A stretch of DNA of 64,000 nucleotides from Jonesia quinghaiensis DSM 15701 (GCF_000423205.1 NZ_AUHN01000004.1:248001-312000), one strand, 5' to 3'; counted from the first letter of the stretch, positions 9,103-17,779 are shown. Notes: generated from the letters alone by a model not told the origin. Translations and numbers: made by a program.

Positions 9103-10650
9103 TTATTTGGCCGTCTCACCGGTGACGTTGGTGTTTGAGGTTACGAGGGTACGTTCACGTGGGTCGCGGGCCGCGCCATCGGTGCCGGGTAGTTCCCCTT
9201 GGATGACACGTTCGTGGAGCATCGGGATGGCTGCGTTGTTTGCGAGGATGAGTGCTTCAGCTTCCATGATGGCGGCGCGGCGTTCTGGGCCTGCTGGGGT
9301 TGCTGCTGCGGTGGCGAGGGCTGCGTCAACATCGTCGTTGCAGAACTGGGAGATGTTGAATGAGCCTTCGCAGGAGAAGTCGCTGTACAGGTAGGCGACG
9401 GGGTCACCGGAGTCGAGAACTGTTGCGCGGGACAGGATGAACGCATCAAACGCGCCATCGAGGGCATCAGCTTCGATGTACTGGTATTCGCGGACGTCTT
9501 GGGTGACGTCAAACCCGGCGGCTTCGAGTTGTTGTTCCAGTTGGACAGCAACTTCGGGCAGTTCTGCACGGTCGGTGAAGGTGCCGAGCGTGATTTTTAC
9601 GCCGTCGACTTCTTCTGGTGTGGCGATGGGGGTGCGGGCGTCTTGGTATTCCTCGGTGGTGCGTTCTTCGGCTGCCCACGGTAGTGCTGGGCCAAGGAGA
9701 CCTTCGGCTATGTCGGCGCGGTCTTCGTACACGGTGCCAACAATGGTTGCCCGGTCAACGGCGGCTTGTGCTGCTGCCCGCACTGCTGGGTCTTTGAAGG
9801 GGCCTGATTCGGTGTTGAGGTACAGGGTGTTGGTGCGTGGCATGGGAACCTCGTAGATGAGGTTTTCATCGATGCTGGCTGCTTGGCCCACGGGGATCGC
9901 TTCAACGATGTCGGCGGTGCCGGTGCGCAGGGCGGCGGCGCGTGCGGTGCCGTCTGGCACGTAGGTGACGTCGATGCCTGATGCTTTGGCTTTTTCACCC
10001 CAGTACCCGTCATACCGGTTGAGGGTTGCGGCGGTGGTGCCGTCAACGTCAACAAGTTCAAAAGGCCCAGTACCTGTACCAACAGGGTTCACAACGCCAT
10101 CTTCTCCGTAAGCGGAGGCGGCGAGGATCGCGAGCTGTGGGCTGGAGAGGCGTTGTGGGATGAGGGGATCTTCGGTGCCGGTGGTGATGGTGACCGTGTT
10201 GTCTTGCACCTCAACACTCATGTCAACACCGTCAAGGATGCGTGGCTTGGGGTTCGCTTCAGTGGCAGCAGTCAATGAGGCCGCGACTTGTTCGGCGGTC
10301 AGGTCGGTGCCGTCGTGGAAGGTCACCCCGTCACGGATGGTGAATTCCCAGGTGGTGGGGCTGGTTTGCTGCCATTCGGTGGCCAAAGATGGTTGAGCGT
10401 CACCAGCTTCGTCAAGGACGATGAGTGTTTCAGCGGTAGACCACCGGGACAATTTGAATGCGTCGTCACTGAGTGGGGTCAAGCCGGAACGTGGTGGTTG
10501 GAGCATGGCAATGCTGACTCGCTGGTCGCCGCCTTGGGCGTCAGTGCCACCATTTTCTGCTTGGGTGGATGAGAAACACCCACTGAGCGCGAAGGTGAGG
10601 GTCAGGGCGGTTGCCGTCACGGCAAGGTGACGGAGGGGTTGTGCATTCAT
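9103..10650 (-). CDS. Family 5 extracellular solute-binding lipoprotein (peptide/nickel/metallophore type)
   Basis: 515 aa. Lipoprotein signal with lipobox LSGC (Cys at about residue 25), followed by an SBP_bac_5 domain over the rest (LATEWQQTSPTTWEFTIRDG, VKFHDG-like GVTFHDG, the ATLNRYDGYWGE region). ATG at 10650 is chosen because the signal peptide begins there and AGAAAG lies 9-10 bases upstream; the open frame extends further but adds unrelated sequence overlapping the MFS gene. It would capture the cargo for the adjacent fused permease. The family covers peptides, Ni, haem and metal-opine complexes; sequence alone does not fix the ligand. Confidence 0.87.
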   Translation of the reverse strand: MNAQPLRHLAVTATALTLTFALSGCFSSTQAENGGTDAQGGDQRVSIAMLQPPRSGLTPLSDDAFKLSRWSTAETLIVLDEAGDAQPSLATEWQQTSPTTWEFTIRDGVTFHDGTDLTAEQVAASLTAATEANPKPRILDGVDMSVEVQDNTVTITTGTEDPLIPQRLSSPQLAILAASAYGEDGVVNPVGTGTGPFELVDVDGTTAATLNRYDGYWGEKAKASGIDVTYVPDGTARAAALRTGTADIVEAIPVGQAASIDENLIYEVPMPRTNTLYLNTESGPFKDPAVRAAAQAAVDRATIVGTVYEDRADIAEGLLGPALPWAAEERTTEEYQDARTPIATPEEVDGVKITLGTFTDRAELPEVAVQLEQQLEAAGFDVTQDVREYQYIEADALDGAFDAFILSRATVLDSGDPVAYLYSDFSCEGSFNISQFCNDDVDAALATAAATPAGPERRAAIMEAEALILANNAAIPMLHERVIQGELPGTDGAARDPRERTLVTSNTNVTGETAK

Positions 10651-10676
10651 GGCGGTGAACTTTCTTGTGATCAGTG

Positions 10677-12035
10677 TTAAATGGCGGCCACGCTGTGCTT
10701 GTGCACGATGCGTGGAAGAGTGATCGCGGCGGCAACCGCTGCGAGGGTAAGGGCAAGCCACGGCAATATAGCGGCGGTTTGCGGAGTCAAAGCGAGGTCG
10801 TAGAGCGGGCCAAGGGCGGTGTTCCCGATGAGCACGGCGATGCCGCCCATCGTGGCCAGGAGCCCATAGTGAGCTGCCCCTGGTGTTGTGCTAGCGATCA
10901 GAGGCACCGTGGACAGTGCCAACGGGGAGGCCATCATGGTCCCGGTTACCAGGACCACGGCGGTAATTATTGCCGGTGCGGCGGCTGGAAGTGACCCCAT
11001 GATGCTGCCCTGAGCGATACCGGGCACACCGAGAGAAAACACTGCGGCAAGCACAAAACTTAAAGCGATAGTTCCGTAAGCGATACGGAAAGCGGCAGGG
11101 CGCGGCAAGCGACCCATCGCAGCAGCGATCGGTAATTGCCCCGCAATGGTCACTGCGGACACCACCGCGAACAGCACACCCAACCAGGAATCGTCGGCAC
11201 CAGCGTTACGCAACATCACAGGCATTCCCACATACAACTGGTTGAACGCGAGAAGATTCACCGACGCCACCGCGCAAAACGCGATAAATGGGCGGGACCG
11301 TGGGATGCGCTGCGGGGTGCTGGTGCTCGTTGGGCGAGCATCGGCATCTGTTGTTGTCGGCAAAGCCAACGCCAACACGGCAAGAATGACCGTGAAAATC
11401 CCAGCGCCAGCCAACGCGATAACGCTATACCCGGCAGGCAGCAGCAACGCCCCCAACAAGGGGCCAAGGACGGCACCAATCTCCCCAAAAAATGCCAGCG
11501 ACGCAAAAAGTGTGGTGCGGCGGCCAGCACGCGCCTGTTCACTGTCCGCGCGCCCAATAAGCGCCTCAACAGCTGGGCTGAACAGTGCCCCACCTAAACC
11601 AGTCAACAACACCCCAGCAAGGAACACCGGGAAATGTGTTGTCACCGCCAAGCCGAGGAAACCAATGATGCGCACCACGCAACCCAGCAAAATCAACCGG
11701 CGTGGCCCAAACCGGTCAGCCAACAATCCGCCAAAGAGGAACATGCCCTGCTGAGCGAAGGTGCGTAAACCCAACACCACGCCAACCCACACCCCAGCCA
11801 GCGCAAATTCATCGCGCAAAATCAGCGCAATGAAGGGCACAACCGTGTAAAAACCAACGTTAAACATCAGCTGCGCGGACAACAGCACCCGCGTTGTGGG
11901 AGAAATCCGAGGAGCCCCCTCCCCGCGACGCGCTGCTACACCCCCACTAACAACCGTGGTTGGTGCCTCACCAACGCGGTCACCCGCACTGGTGTGCTGC
12001 ACATCGGAAACCTTTGACGACACCGTGGAACTCAC
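10677..12035 (-). CDS. MFS exporter embedded in an ABC importer operon (CntE-like by position)
   Basis: 452 aa with 12 hydrophobic segments after a hydrophilic N-terminus of about 45 residues. The MFS loop-2 motif is seen as GGLLADRFGPRRL. The GTG start overlaps the TGA of the upstream ATPase gene and the stop is 26 bases before the binding protein, so it is certainly cotranscribed with the importer. In Staphylococcus and Pseudomonas opine-metallophore operons, an exporter gene lies with the ABC importer genes; the same arrangement here suggests export of a metal-binding small molecule. No cntKLM-like biosynthesis genes are in the window. A drug exporter is the alternative. Confidence 0.82.
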   Translation of the reverse strand: MSSTVSSKVSDVQHTSAGDRVGEAPTTVVSGGVAARRGEGAPRISPTTRVLLSAQLMFNVGFYTVVPFIALILRDEFALAGVWVGVVLGLRTFAQQGMFLFGGLLADRFGPRRLILLGCVVRIIGFLGLAVTTHFPVFLAGVLLTGLGGALFSPAVEALIGRADSEQARAGRRTTLFASLAFFGEIGAVLGPLLGALLLPAGYSVIALAGAGIFTVILAVLALALPTTTDADARPTSTSTPQRIPRSRPFIAFCAVASVNLLAFNQLYVGMPVMLRNAGADDSWLGVLFAVVSAVTIAGQLPIAAAMGRLPRPAAFRIAYGTIALSFVLAAVFSLGVPGIAQGSIMGSLPAAAPAIITAVVLVTGTMMASPLALSTVPLIASTTPGAAHYGLLATMGGIAVLIGNTALGPLYDLALTPQTAAILPWLALTLAAVAAAITLPRIVHKHSVAAI

Positions 12036-12859
12036 CTCGCCACCTCCACGCCACCCACCACAGGCATCTGCGGCAGCGCAGCAGCTAAACGCTGCCCTTC
12101 GGCTGACTGCGGAGCATGACGCAACGACGCAACGTCTGTGTCCTCAACAACCCGGCCACCATCAAGCACCACCGCCCGCTCACACAACCGGTACACCGCA
12201 TTAAGGTCGTGGGACACAAAAACAATGCCCATGCCGTGGGTGGTCGCCAAATCCTGCAGGAGCGTCAACACCGTGTCACGTAACGGCACATCCAACCCAC
12301 TGACCGGTTCATCAGCAAGCAAAAACCGGGGGCGCGTAGCGATAGCCCGCGCAATCGCCACCCGCTGAGCCTGCCCACCAGACAGCTCACCGCGCCGCGC
12401 AGTCAAAAAACCCTCATCCAAACCCACCGCACGCAAAGCCCAGATCACGCGCTCACGTTCCGCATGACGTTGAGCGCGGCGCGAGCCGGTGTCAGTTGAA
12501 GGCAGGGCACCCAGCCGGCGCAGTGGTTCGGCGATGAGTCGCCCTGCGCTCATGCGTGGGTCAAGGCTCACCGCTGGGTCTTGTGGAACGTACTGCACCG
12601 CTTGGCGGTACCAGCGGGTAGTGCGTTGCGACCCGGCGAACACTGGTTTTCCGTCCAGTTCCACCGCCCCTGCACTTGGGCTCAGAAGAGCCAACATGAT
12701 GCGGAGCAGCGTGGATTTTCCGGCACCTGAACGCCCAACGATCGCAACCCGTTCACCGGGGGCGGCCGTGAATGACACATCGTTTAACACCAAAGAGGTG
12801 TGGCTGTTGCGACCTGGGTAGGCGTAGGTGACGCCACGCACCGTAAGGTTGGCGCTCAT
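12032..12859 (-). CDS. OppF-type ABC transporter ATPase
   Basis: 275 aa. Walker A GRSGAGKST (about residues 42-50), signature LSGGQAQR, Walker B LLADEPVSG, and a switch His in VSHDL. The N-terminal part starts directly with the ABC domain. Overlaps the previous ATPase and the following MFS gene by 4 bases each. Powers the fused permease together with the gene at 12856-13614. Confidence 0.9.
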   Translation of the reverse strand: MSANLTVRGVTYAYPGRNSHTSLVLNDVSFTAAPGERVAIVGRSGAGKSTLLRIMLALLSPSAGAVELDGKPVFAGSQRTTRWYRQAVQYVPQDPAVSLDPRMSAGRLIAEPLRRLGALPSTDTGSRRAQRHAERERVIWALRAVGLDEGFLTARRGELSGGQAQRVAIARAIATRPRFLLADEPVSGLDVPLRDTVLTLLQDLATTHGMGIVFVSHDLNAVYRLCERAVVLDGGRVVEDTDVASLRHAPQSAEGQRLAAALPQMPVVGGVEVAR

Positions 12860-13614
12860 GCGACACCTGCCATGGCGTGCTCAACAAGGCTGATGGTGGC
12901 GGGGTGCTGTGGGGCGGTAAGGAGTTGGTCGCGTGGTTGGTCTTCCACCACTCTCCCGTGGTCCATCACGATGATGCGGGTGCACAGGTTCGCGGCGACG
13001 GGCAGGTCGTGAGTGATGAACAGGAGGATGCGGCCGGTGTCTCGGACGTGTTCGTCCACCACGTTCACAACTGCTTGTTGGGTGACAACGTCAAGGGCGG
13101 TGGTGGCCTCATCGAGGACAAGTACGGGCGCATCACACAGTAACGCGAGCGCGATGGCGGCTCGTTGGCGTTGACCGCCTGATAGTTCACCGGGGTAACG
13201 GCTGGTGATGGTGGCGGGGTTGTCGAACCCTAGTTGCGTGAGGAGTTGGTGCACTTTTTCTCGGGCCGATGCGGCGGTAACGGTACGTGCGGCGAGCATC
13301 GGCTGGGTGAGTTGGCGTCCCACTGTGACCAGTGGGTTTAGTGCGGTTGCGGAGTCTTGGAAGGCTGCGGCGAACCGTGGCACTGCGCGTTGGTGAGGAG
13401 TGTTGGCATCAGTGTCGAGGGTGATGGTGCCGTGGACGCGAGCTGGTGGGCGTGATGCACCAATGATTGCGGCTGCGGTGAGGGATTTGCCGGATCCTGA
13501 TGCGCCGATGAGTGCGATGCGTTCCCCTGCGGACGCGGTGAAGGTGACGTCGCGGACAAGTGGTGTTCTGTCGATGGTGACGCCGAGGTTCTGCACGGTC
13601 AGGGTGGTTGGCAC
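12856..13614 (-). CDS. OppD-type ABC transporter ATPase, first gene of metallophore-like operon
   Basis: 252 aa. Walker A GASGSGKS, signature LSGGQRQR, Walker B LVLDEATT, switch His in ITHDL. GTG start. Shorter than typical OppD (about 330 aa): it lacks the C-terminal oligopeptide-binding extension. Only a short AGGT precedes the GTG, and a GATAAT-like -10 element ends about 8 bases upstream on the coding strand, so the transcript may be leaderless. A Fur/Zur-like palindrome covers this promoter. Confidence 0.88.
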   Translation of the reverse strand: MPTTLTVQNLGVTIDRTPLVRDVTFTASAGERIALIGASGSGKSLTAAAIIGASRPPARVHGTITLDTDANTPHQRAVPRFAAAFQDSATALNPLVTVGRQLTQPMLAARTVTAASAREKVHQLLTQLGFDNPATITSRYPGELSGGQRQRAAIALALLCDAPVLVLDEATTALDVVTQQAVVNVVDEHVRDTGRILLFITHDLPVAANLCTRIIVMDHGRVVEDQPRDQLLTAPQHPATISLVEHAMAGVA

Positions 13615-13617
13615 ACC

Positions 13618-13642
13618 TGAAAATTATCAATAATGATTCTCA
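13618..13642 (-). promoter_or_regulatory. Fur/Zur-like operator over the promoter of the metallophore-like operon
   Basis: A 25-bp A/T-rich imperfect inverted repeat with ends TGAGAAT and ATTTTCA on the coding strand, strikingly A/T-rich within G+C-rich DNA. It overlaps a GATAAT -10-like element just before the GTG at 13614. The shape fits Fur-family boxes (GATAATGATAATCATTATC type); Zur is favoured over Fur because of the operon's likely role. No score was computed. Confidence 0.6.
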
Positions 13643-13739
13643 GAAGCAATCTCATCTGGTGTGTGATATATCGCTCCCCAGGCTTGGCGCAGGGCTCATC
13701 CAAGCGCTCGCCCCAAGCCCTCCCAACGGCGTCACTCCC

Positions 13740-13802
13740 CCGTGCTAAAGTTAAGACATCATGATCAGCCCGTTGCCGAAAGGCGCGGGCTGATTTTCTT
13801 TT
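13740..13802 (+). ncRNA. Candidate abiF-type small RNA ending in a terminator hairpin
   Basis: Upstream of an Abi_2-like start codon lies a hairpin with 9-bp arms (13764-13772 and 13786-13794), an inner GCC/GGC stem capped by a GAAA tetraloop, and a T-rich tail (TTTTCTTTT), that is, a rho-independent terminator. A terminator only about 12 bases before a gene start suggests a separate short transcript. The abiF RNA motif is known as a structured RNA upstream of Abi_2 family genes, and this placement matches. Whether the fold matches that model was not tested; the 5' end is a guess. Confidence 0.45.
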
Positions 13803-13813
13803 CCCGGAGAATC

Positions 13814-13912
13814 ATGGCGACATACACAAAACCTTGGCTGTCCGTTGACGATCAAATTGAGCGCCTCGAAAACACAGGCCTCGGCAAGGCATGCTGCTCT
13901 CGATATCCTTGA
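13814..13912 (+). pseudogene. Truncated Abi_2 (AbiD/AbiF) family gene, N-terminal 32 codons only
   Basis: ATG at 13814 follows CCCGGAG and opens a 32-codon frame ending at TGA 13910. Residues KPWLSVDDQIERLENTGL match the conserved opening of Abi_2 proteins (K-P-x-L-S-x-D-x-Q-I-x-x-L-x-x-x-G-L), which are HEPN-type abortive-infection proteins of about 300 aa. After GL the similarity ends abruptly and the next gene, unrelated, begins 4 bases after the stop. This is best read as a deletion remnant of an Abi toxin gene whose upstream RNA survived. Confidence 0.6.
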
Positions 13913-13915
13913 GTT

Positions 13916-14671
13916 ATGCGCGAGGGGTCAGGATTTACAAGCCAGCAGTGGCTCGATGGGTTACTACCCGAGGTCGATTCCGCGCGGAGTGTGCTCGCAT
14001 CCGCTGATCGACTGCTGCGGCAGGAAGGAACTCTTGGACGCGATCTCGATGCTGTTCTTGCGACTTACCCGATAGGCGTCGAGCGATTGATGAAGCTCGC
14101 ACTTGGGACTGCAGCCGTCTCCAAAGGTGAGGGTTGGCCAAAGAAGATGGGCTTCACCCATGAGGGTTGGGGCCATGCCTTAGATGAGATGGATGAGCGG
14201 CTACGCTCCGGACTTCGTGAGGCCATCGAGTCTGGAGACTGGGAGCGGAAACGGATGCTGCGCAGTTGGATCTGCACCCTCGACAACGACCCTGTCTGGG
14301 CTGCGGTGGTTCGCACACTAAGGAACTACGCTGACGCGGGTCGCTACCACCATCTCGATCAGATATCCGGTAAAGACGTCACCTCGCGATCGTCGAGGGC
14401 TATGTGGGATGAAGTTGAGCAGGCAGCCATCGCTAGTTCCCCCTCACTCACTGCCCATCGCCAGAGAACTTTAGATGGTGCGGACTTCGCGCCATTCGAA
14501 CGAGAGTTGCGTGCGGCAGTTGCTGACTCGATCAAACGCTGGGTTTCTATTGTTTGCTTGTTCGGCTTCCACGGCGTGCTCGGTGAAGACTGGCGCGTGA
14601 TCGGGGCCTCTGCGCTCCCCGATGACGCTTTGCTGGTTCGGGCACTGCCGGACTGTGAGGCTCAAGCGTGA
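13916..14671 (+). CDS. Unknown protein joined to the Abi_2 remnant
   Basis: 251 aa, not recognised. Mostly charged and probably alpha-helical, no signal peptide or clear membrane span; one hydrophobic stretch around WVSIVCLFGFHGVLG near residue 225. Starts with ATG at 13916, four bases after the Abi_2 remnant's stop, with no good Shine-Dalgarno, so the natural start may have been lost or lie elsewhere. Just after the stop another frame encodes an acidic stretch (about 14690-14755), possibly a frameshifted tail. Its position between an Abi fragment and a palindromic repeat suggests accessory DNA. Confidence 0.5.
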   Translation: MREGSGFTSQQWLDGLLPEVDSARSVLASADRLLRQEGTLGRDLDAVLATYPIGVERLMKLALGTAAVSKGEGWPKKMGFTHEGWGHALDEMDERLRSGLREAIESGDWERKRMLRSWICTLDNDPVWAAVVRTLRNYADAGRYHHLDQISGKDVTSRSSRAMWDEVEQAAIASSPSLTAHRQRTLDGADFAPFERELRAAVADSIKRWVSIVCLFGFHGVLGEDWRVIGASALPDDALLVRALPDCEAQA

Positions 14672-14765
14672 CGATTCGCATGTGAGGCTTCCAATGACGA
14701 CTGTGCGCCGGATGAGTTCGAGGACGATGAGCCCACTGATATCGAAGCCCCGCTCCGACCCGTCA

Positions 14766-14842
14766 CCGAGATCCTAGATCTCGCATCGACATCCTTGCCC
14801 TGCACAGGGATCTCATGCCGAGATCTAGGATCTCGGCCTGTT
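14766..14842. repeat. 77-bp palindromic intergenic repeat, family 1 copy B
   Basis: Nearly identical to 7230-7306; differences are confined to the central loop (TGCA versus ATGC) and one base near the end. Both 17-bp arms are fully conserved. Here it lies between two plus-strand genes. Confidence 0.85.
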
Positions 14843-14909
14843 GACGTGTGGAGTTACCCGCGGGTTTACGTTAGCGTGGAATTAGTCAGCACCCATCCAG
14901 GAGGTTGAG

Positions 14910-15278
14910 ATGAACAACAAAGAATTGCTGGGAATGTCCCCCGGGTTGAAGGTATTTGTCGCTGCCTGCTTCACTATCGGGGCCGTTTTCACCGGCGCTA
15001 ACGGCCTGACTGCCGTCGCACTCATCGCCGCTATAGCAGCAGTGGCGGTGGGGATCACGGTGATCGCTGAACTCACACGCTCTGAGCAAAAACCTGGCGT
15101 CACGGTAGGCATCATTGCCAGCACGCTCACGGTTCTTGCAGTGGCTTTCGCCTTGTCAGCCCCCACAACCGTCCCATTGGGTGTTGTCGCGGTGCTAGCG
15201 ATCATTCCTACGATCATGTGGGTTGCCCTGTGGGCCACAACCCGACGCCTCGAGGACACAGTAACGACTTCCCGGTAG
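14910..15278 (+). CDS. Small four-segment membrane protein, unknown function
   Basis: 122 aa with about four hydrophobic segments (around 14-28, 32-52, 64-82 and 88-108). Strong Shine-Dalgarno GGAGG at 14899-14903, 6 bases before the ATG. Convergent with the ABC-2 operon. No family recognised. Confidence 0.7.
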   Translation: MNNKELLGMSPGLKVFVAACFTIGAVFTGANGLTAVALIAAIAAVAVGITVIAELTRSEQKPGVTVGIIASTLTVLAVAFALSAPTTVPLGVVAVLAIIPTIMWVALWATTRRLEDTVTTSR

Positions 15279-15305
15279 TTGCCACAGCACGTCAGGACTT
15301 TGGCA

Positions 15306-15893
15306 TCACTCGCGAGACGGCAATATCGCAGTTGCAATAACACCAGCAACACACAACACCACGCTAGTGACCGCTAGCTGCGGGGCCTCAGCGATGCTTT
15401 GGGTGAGGACGTTGATGGGTGTATTCACTGCGAGTGTTGCACAAATAATTGCTGTTGCTAGCGGGGCGATCCAGGACAGGGTCGCCCCGCTCAATGGCGC
15501 AATGACCAGCCCTACGCCTGCAAACAGTGCGAAGTCGATGAGCCGTTCGGGCACCTCCGCAGGGGTTCCTGAAACATACGCCCCACCAATAACCCCCAGT
15601 GTCAGGGCAACTGCTTGACCTGTAAGTGTTGTCAAGATGTGCACCAACCGCCAACGGGATAGGTTCCGGTGTGCCGTTCGTTCAAGTGATACATAGTGGG
15701 TTTTTGTGCCAACGGTGACGAGAATCGCGAAGATCGCAGGTGCGAAGGCAGTGAACCGAACGGTTAATGGTTGCCCCCATTCGTCGAGGGTAGGCAGCCG
15801 GAGGGTTAGCCCACCTGTGGCTGCGATCAGAACCGCCGCCAACGCTCCGAGCGTTGCGTAGAACCGCCAGTGGCGTGCAGCGAAAAATGTCAC
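15306..15893 (-). CDS. Membrane subunit of ABC-2 type exporter (small)
   Basis: 195 aa with about six hydrophobic segments and a short hydrophilic loop (KTHYVSLERTAHRNLSRWRLVH). Overlaps the upstream membrane gene by 4 bases, so it belongs to the three-gene operon with an ATPase at 16990-17748. No Pfam family is recognised by eye; role inferred from the operon. Confidence 0.65.
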   Translation of the reverse strand: MTFFAARHWRFYATLGALAAVLIAATGGLTLRLPTLDEWGQPLTVRFTAFAPAIFAILVTVGTKTHYVSLERTAHRNLSRWRLVHILTTLTGQAVALTLGVIGGAYVSGTPAEVPERLIDFALFAGVGLVIAPLSGATLSWIAPLATAIICATLAVNTPINVLTQSIAEAPQLAVTSVVLCVAGVIATAILPSRE

Positions 15894-16993
15894 GGTGTGG
15901 CGGTTTCTTCCATGAACCAGACAGGGGTTTCGAGGAACTCCTGAAGCGCGATGCTGCTCGCGCCAGGTACAGCAGTGTCCAAGTGGATAGCGGTTGCCCC
16001 CGGTGTGGGGGTTTGGCCTATGCCTCGCGGGCGAAGTTCAAGTGTGGTGATGGGGTGATCTGTGTTTGCAGTTTGCTGGGTAACTGGGCGGAAGGTTTCC
16101 GCTAGTTCTGCGGCGATTCCACGGTATGCAGGTGGTACGCACACCGTGGGTTCCTTCCCGACGCAGTACGCATTTGGTATGGGTTCACCGTTGGTTATTC
16201 CGGCATCGAACCGTGTCCAGTGTTGTGACGCTAGGCTCACACCCGCACAAATAAGGGTCGCACTGAGGGCAACAGCAATCACAACCACCCGCTTCGTGGC
16301 AGTACCACGCCACGCTATGAGGCTCAGAACCGTTAACAGTAGGCCGGTGAACCAGACAGCTTGCGCCCATATCGTTGTTGGATTCCACGTTGAGAAGGCA
16401 TCTCCGCCCACACCTCCTGAGGGCAAAAGAATGCTGGCTGGTGTTCCTTGTCCGTTGCCGAGTGATGATGCAATCACCAACGCTGCACCGCCCACCGCTG
16501 GAACCGTGAGGACGTGCGGGAAACACCGTCCAAAGTAGTATCCGATGGGCACATGAAGCCCGGCCATGCTTATCAGCGCAATAATTGCGCCGACATGAAG
16601 GGGCCCTGAGCGGTGCGGGAGTGCCAGCATTGTGAGAGCGGTGATGATGCTAGCGAGTGCGATAGAACCTGTAACAGCACAGATGGGCCCAGCAATTCTG
16701 ACGAACCGCCCGCGGCGCCAGGATGCCGTGTCACTGTCGTCAAGAACACGAAGTGATAGGCGGTGCTCGCGTAATCCACCCCATGCGCCAAGACATGCTG
16801 CAATGGCGTAGATCATGGTTGCTCCGTCGTACAGTGTTGCAGTCATGAGCAGGCCGTGATTGAGCCGCTCCTCCGCCCATCGTTGAGCAATGGTGACCAG
16901 CAGGAGAAGCACTATGAGCGCTGCGGCGATTAATGGGAGGCGTCGGGTTGCGTAAAACCACACCCACGCCGTTGTCGTGTCACGCGGTGTCAT
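15890..16993 (-). CDS. Membrane protein of ABC-2 type exporter operon
   Basis: 367 aa. An N-terminal membrane span, about five further spans up to residue 245, and a C-terminal extracytoplasmic region (about 255-367) with two Cys in YCVGKEPTVCVPPAY. The last residues overlap the start of the next gene and the start overlaps the ATPase stop, both by 4 bases. Probably the main permease half of an ABC-2 system. Cargo unknown. Confidence 0.65.
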   Translation of the reverse strand: MTPRDTTTAWVWFYATRRLPLIAAALIVLLLLVTIAQRWAEERLNHGLLMTATLYDGATMIYAIAACLGAWGGLREHRLSLRVLDDSDTASWRRGRFVRIAGPICAVTGSIALASIITALTMLALPHRSGPLHVGAIIALISMAGLHVPIGYYFGRCFPHVLTVPAVGGAALVIASSLGNGQGTPASILLPSGGVGGDAFSTWNPTTIWAQAVWFTGLLLTVLSLIAWRGTATKRVVVIAVALSATLICAGVSLASQHWTRFDAGITNGEPIPNAYCVGKEPTVCVPPAYRGIAAELAETFRPVTQQTANTDHPITTLELRPRGIGQTPTPGATAIHLDTAVPGASSIALQEFLETPVWFMEETATP

Positions 16994-17748
16994 TTCCCCG
17001 CCTGCGAACCGCTTGTTGTGGCGTGAAGGTATGCGGCGTTGAGGGCAGGCACCCTTTGTATTGCGTCCGCGTTGGGCCCTGCGAGGTCTTCGATGGAGGA
17101 CACGGAGGTGATGCGCCCATCAACGAGCAAAGCAACATGGTCACAACAAGCGGCAACATCTTCGACGAGGTGCGTGGACAGCAACACCGACGCATGCTGG
17201 GAAAGATCTTTGATAATTTCTTGGAAAGCTGTGCGTTGTCCGGGGTCTAAGCCAACCGTAGGTTCATCAAGAACTAACAGCCGTGGTTGGGAAACAATTG
17301 TCCCAGCAATTGTTGCTCGGCGTGCCATGCCACCAGAAAGCACGCCGATGCGTGTGTCTGTTTCTCCAGTCAAACCAACTGCTTCGATGGCGCGAGCAAC
17401 CGCATCGGCAATGTGGGTCCGTGGCATACCTTTCAACCAAGCGCAGTATTCCACGTGCTCACGGACAGTAAACCGGGGATCGTATGGGGCATTTTGCGCA
17501 AGGAAACCACTCAACGAACCAACAGATTTATTGCGGGTGTTCCTGCTGACAGGGCGCCCGCAGACGCGTAGCTCACCTGCTGTTGGAGTGGCCAGGCCTA
17601 CCATCGCGCGCATGAGCGTAGATTTACCTGCCCCGTTAGGGCCAAGCAAACCCACCACCCCGGTAGGGATAGTGAATGTTGCCTCGTGAAAGACTCTTTT
17701 TCTGCGGTAACCCAACGTCATTGCGCGGGCTTCAACCATATATTCCAT
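16990..17748 (-). CDS. ABC transporter ATPase (CcmA/ABC-2 type)
   Basis: 252 aa. Walker A GPNGAGKST (about residues 36-44), Q-loop in FLAQNAPYDP, signature LSGGMARR (usual Gln/Glu position is Met), Walker B LLVLDEPTVGLD, switch His in STHLVED. First gene of a three-gene overlapping operon with the membrane proteins at 15890-16993 and 15306-15893. Such sets export drugs, peptides or lipids. Another in-frame start, MVEARAM, lies three codons inside. Confidence 0.87.
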   Translation of the reverse strand: MEYMVEARAMTLGYRRKRVFHEATFTIPTGVVGLLGPNGAGKSTLMRAMVGLATPTAGELRVCGRPVSRNTRNKSVGSLSGFLAQNAPYDPRFTVREHVEYCAWLKGMPRTHIADAVARAIEAVGLTGETDTRIGVLSGGMARRATIAGTIVSQPRLLVLDEPTVGLDPGQRTAFQEIIKDLSQHASVLLSTHLVEDVAACCDHVALLVDGRITSVSSIEDLAGPNADAIQRVPALNAAYLHATTSGSQAGK

Positions 17749-17779
17749 GATGCGCCGTGTTGTCAGTCCAAGTTGATCG

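Noticed and set aside
13916..14671. Calling the gene after the Abi_2 remnant a toxin or antitoxin
   Set aside because: No HEPN, nuclease, or DNA-binding motif was recognised; position alone is not enough.
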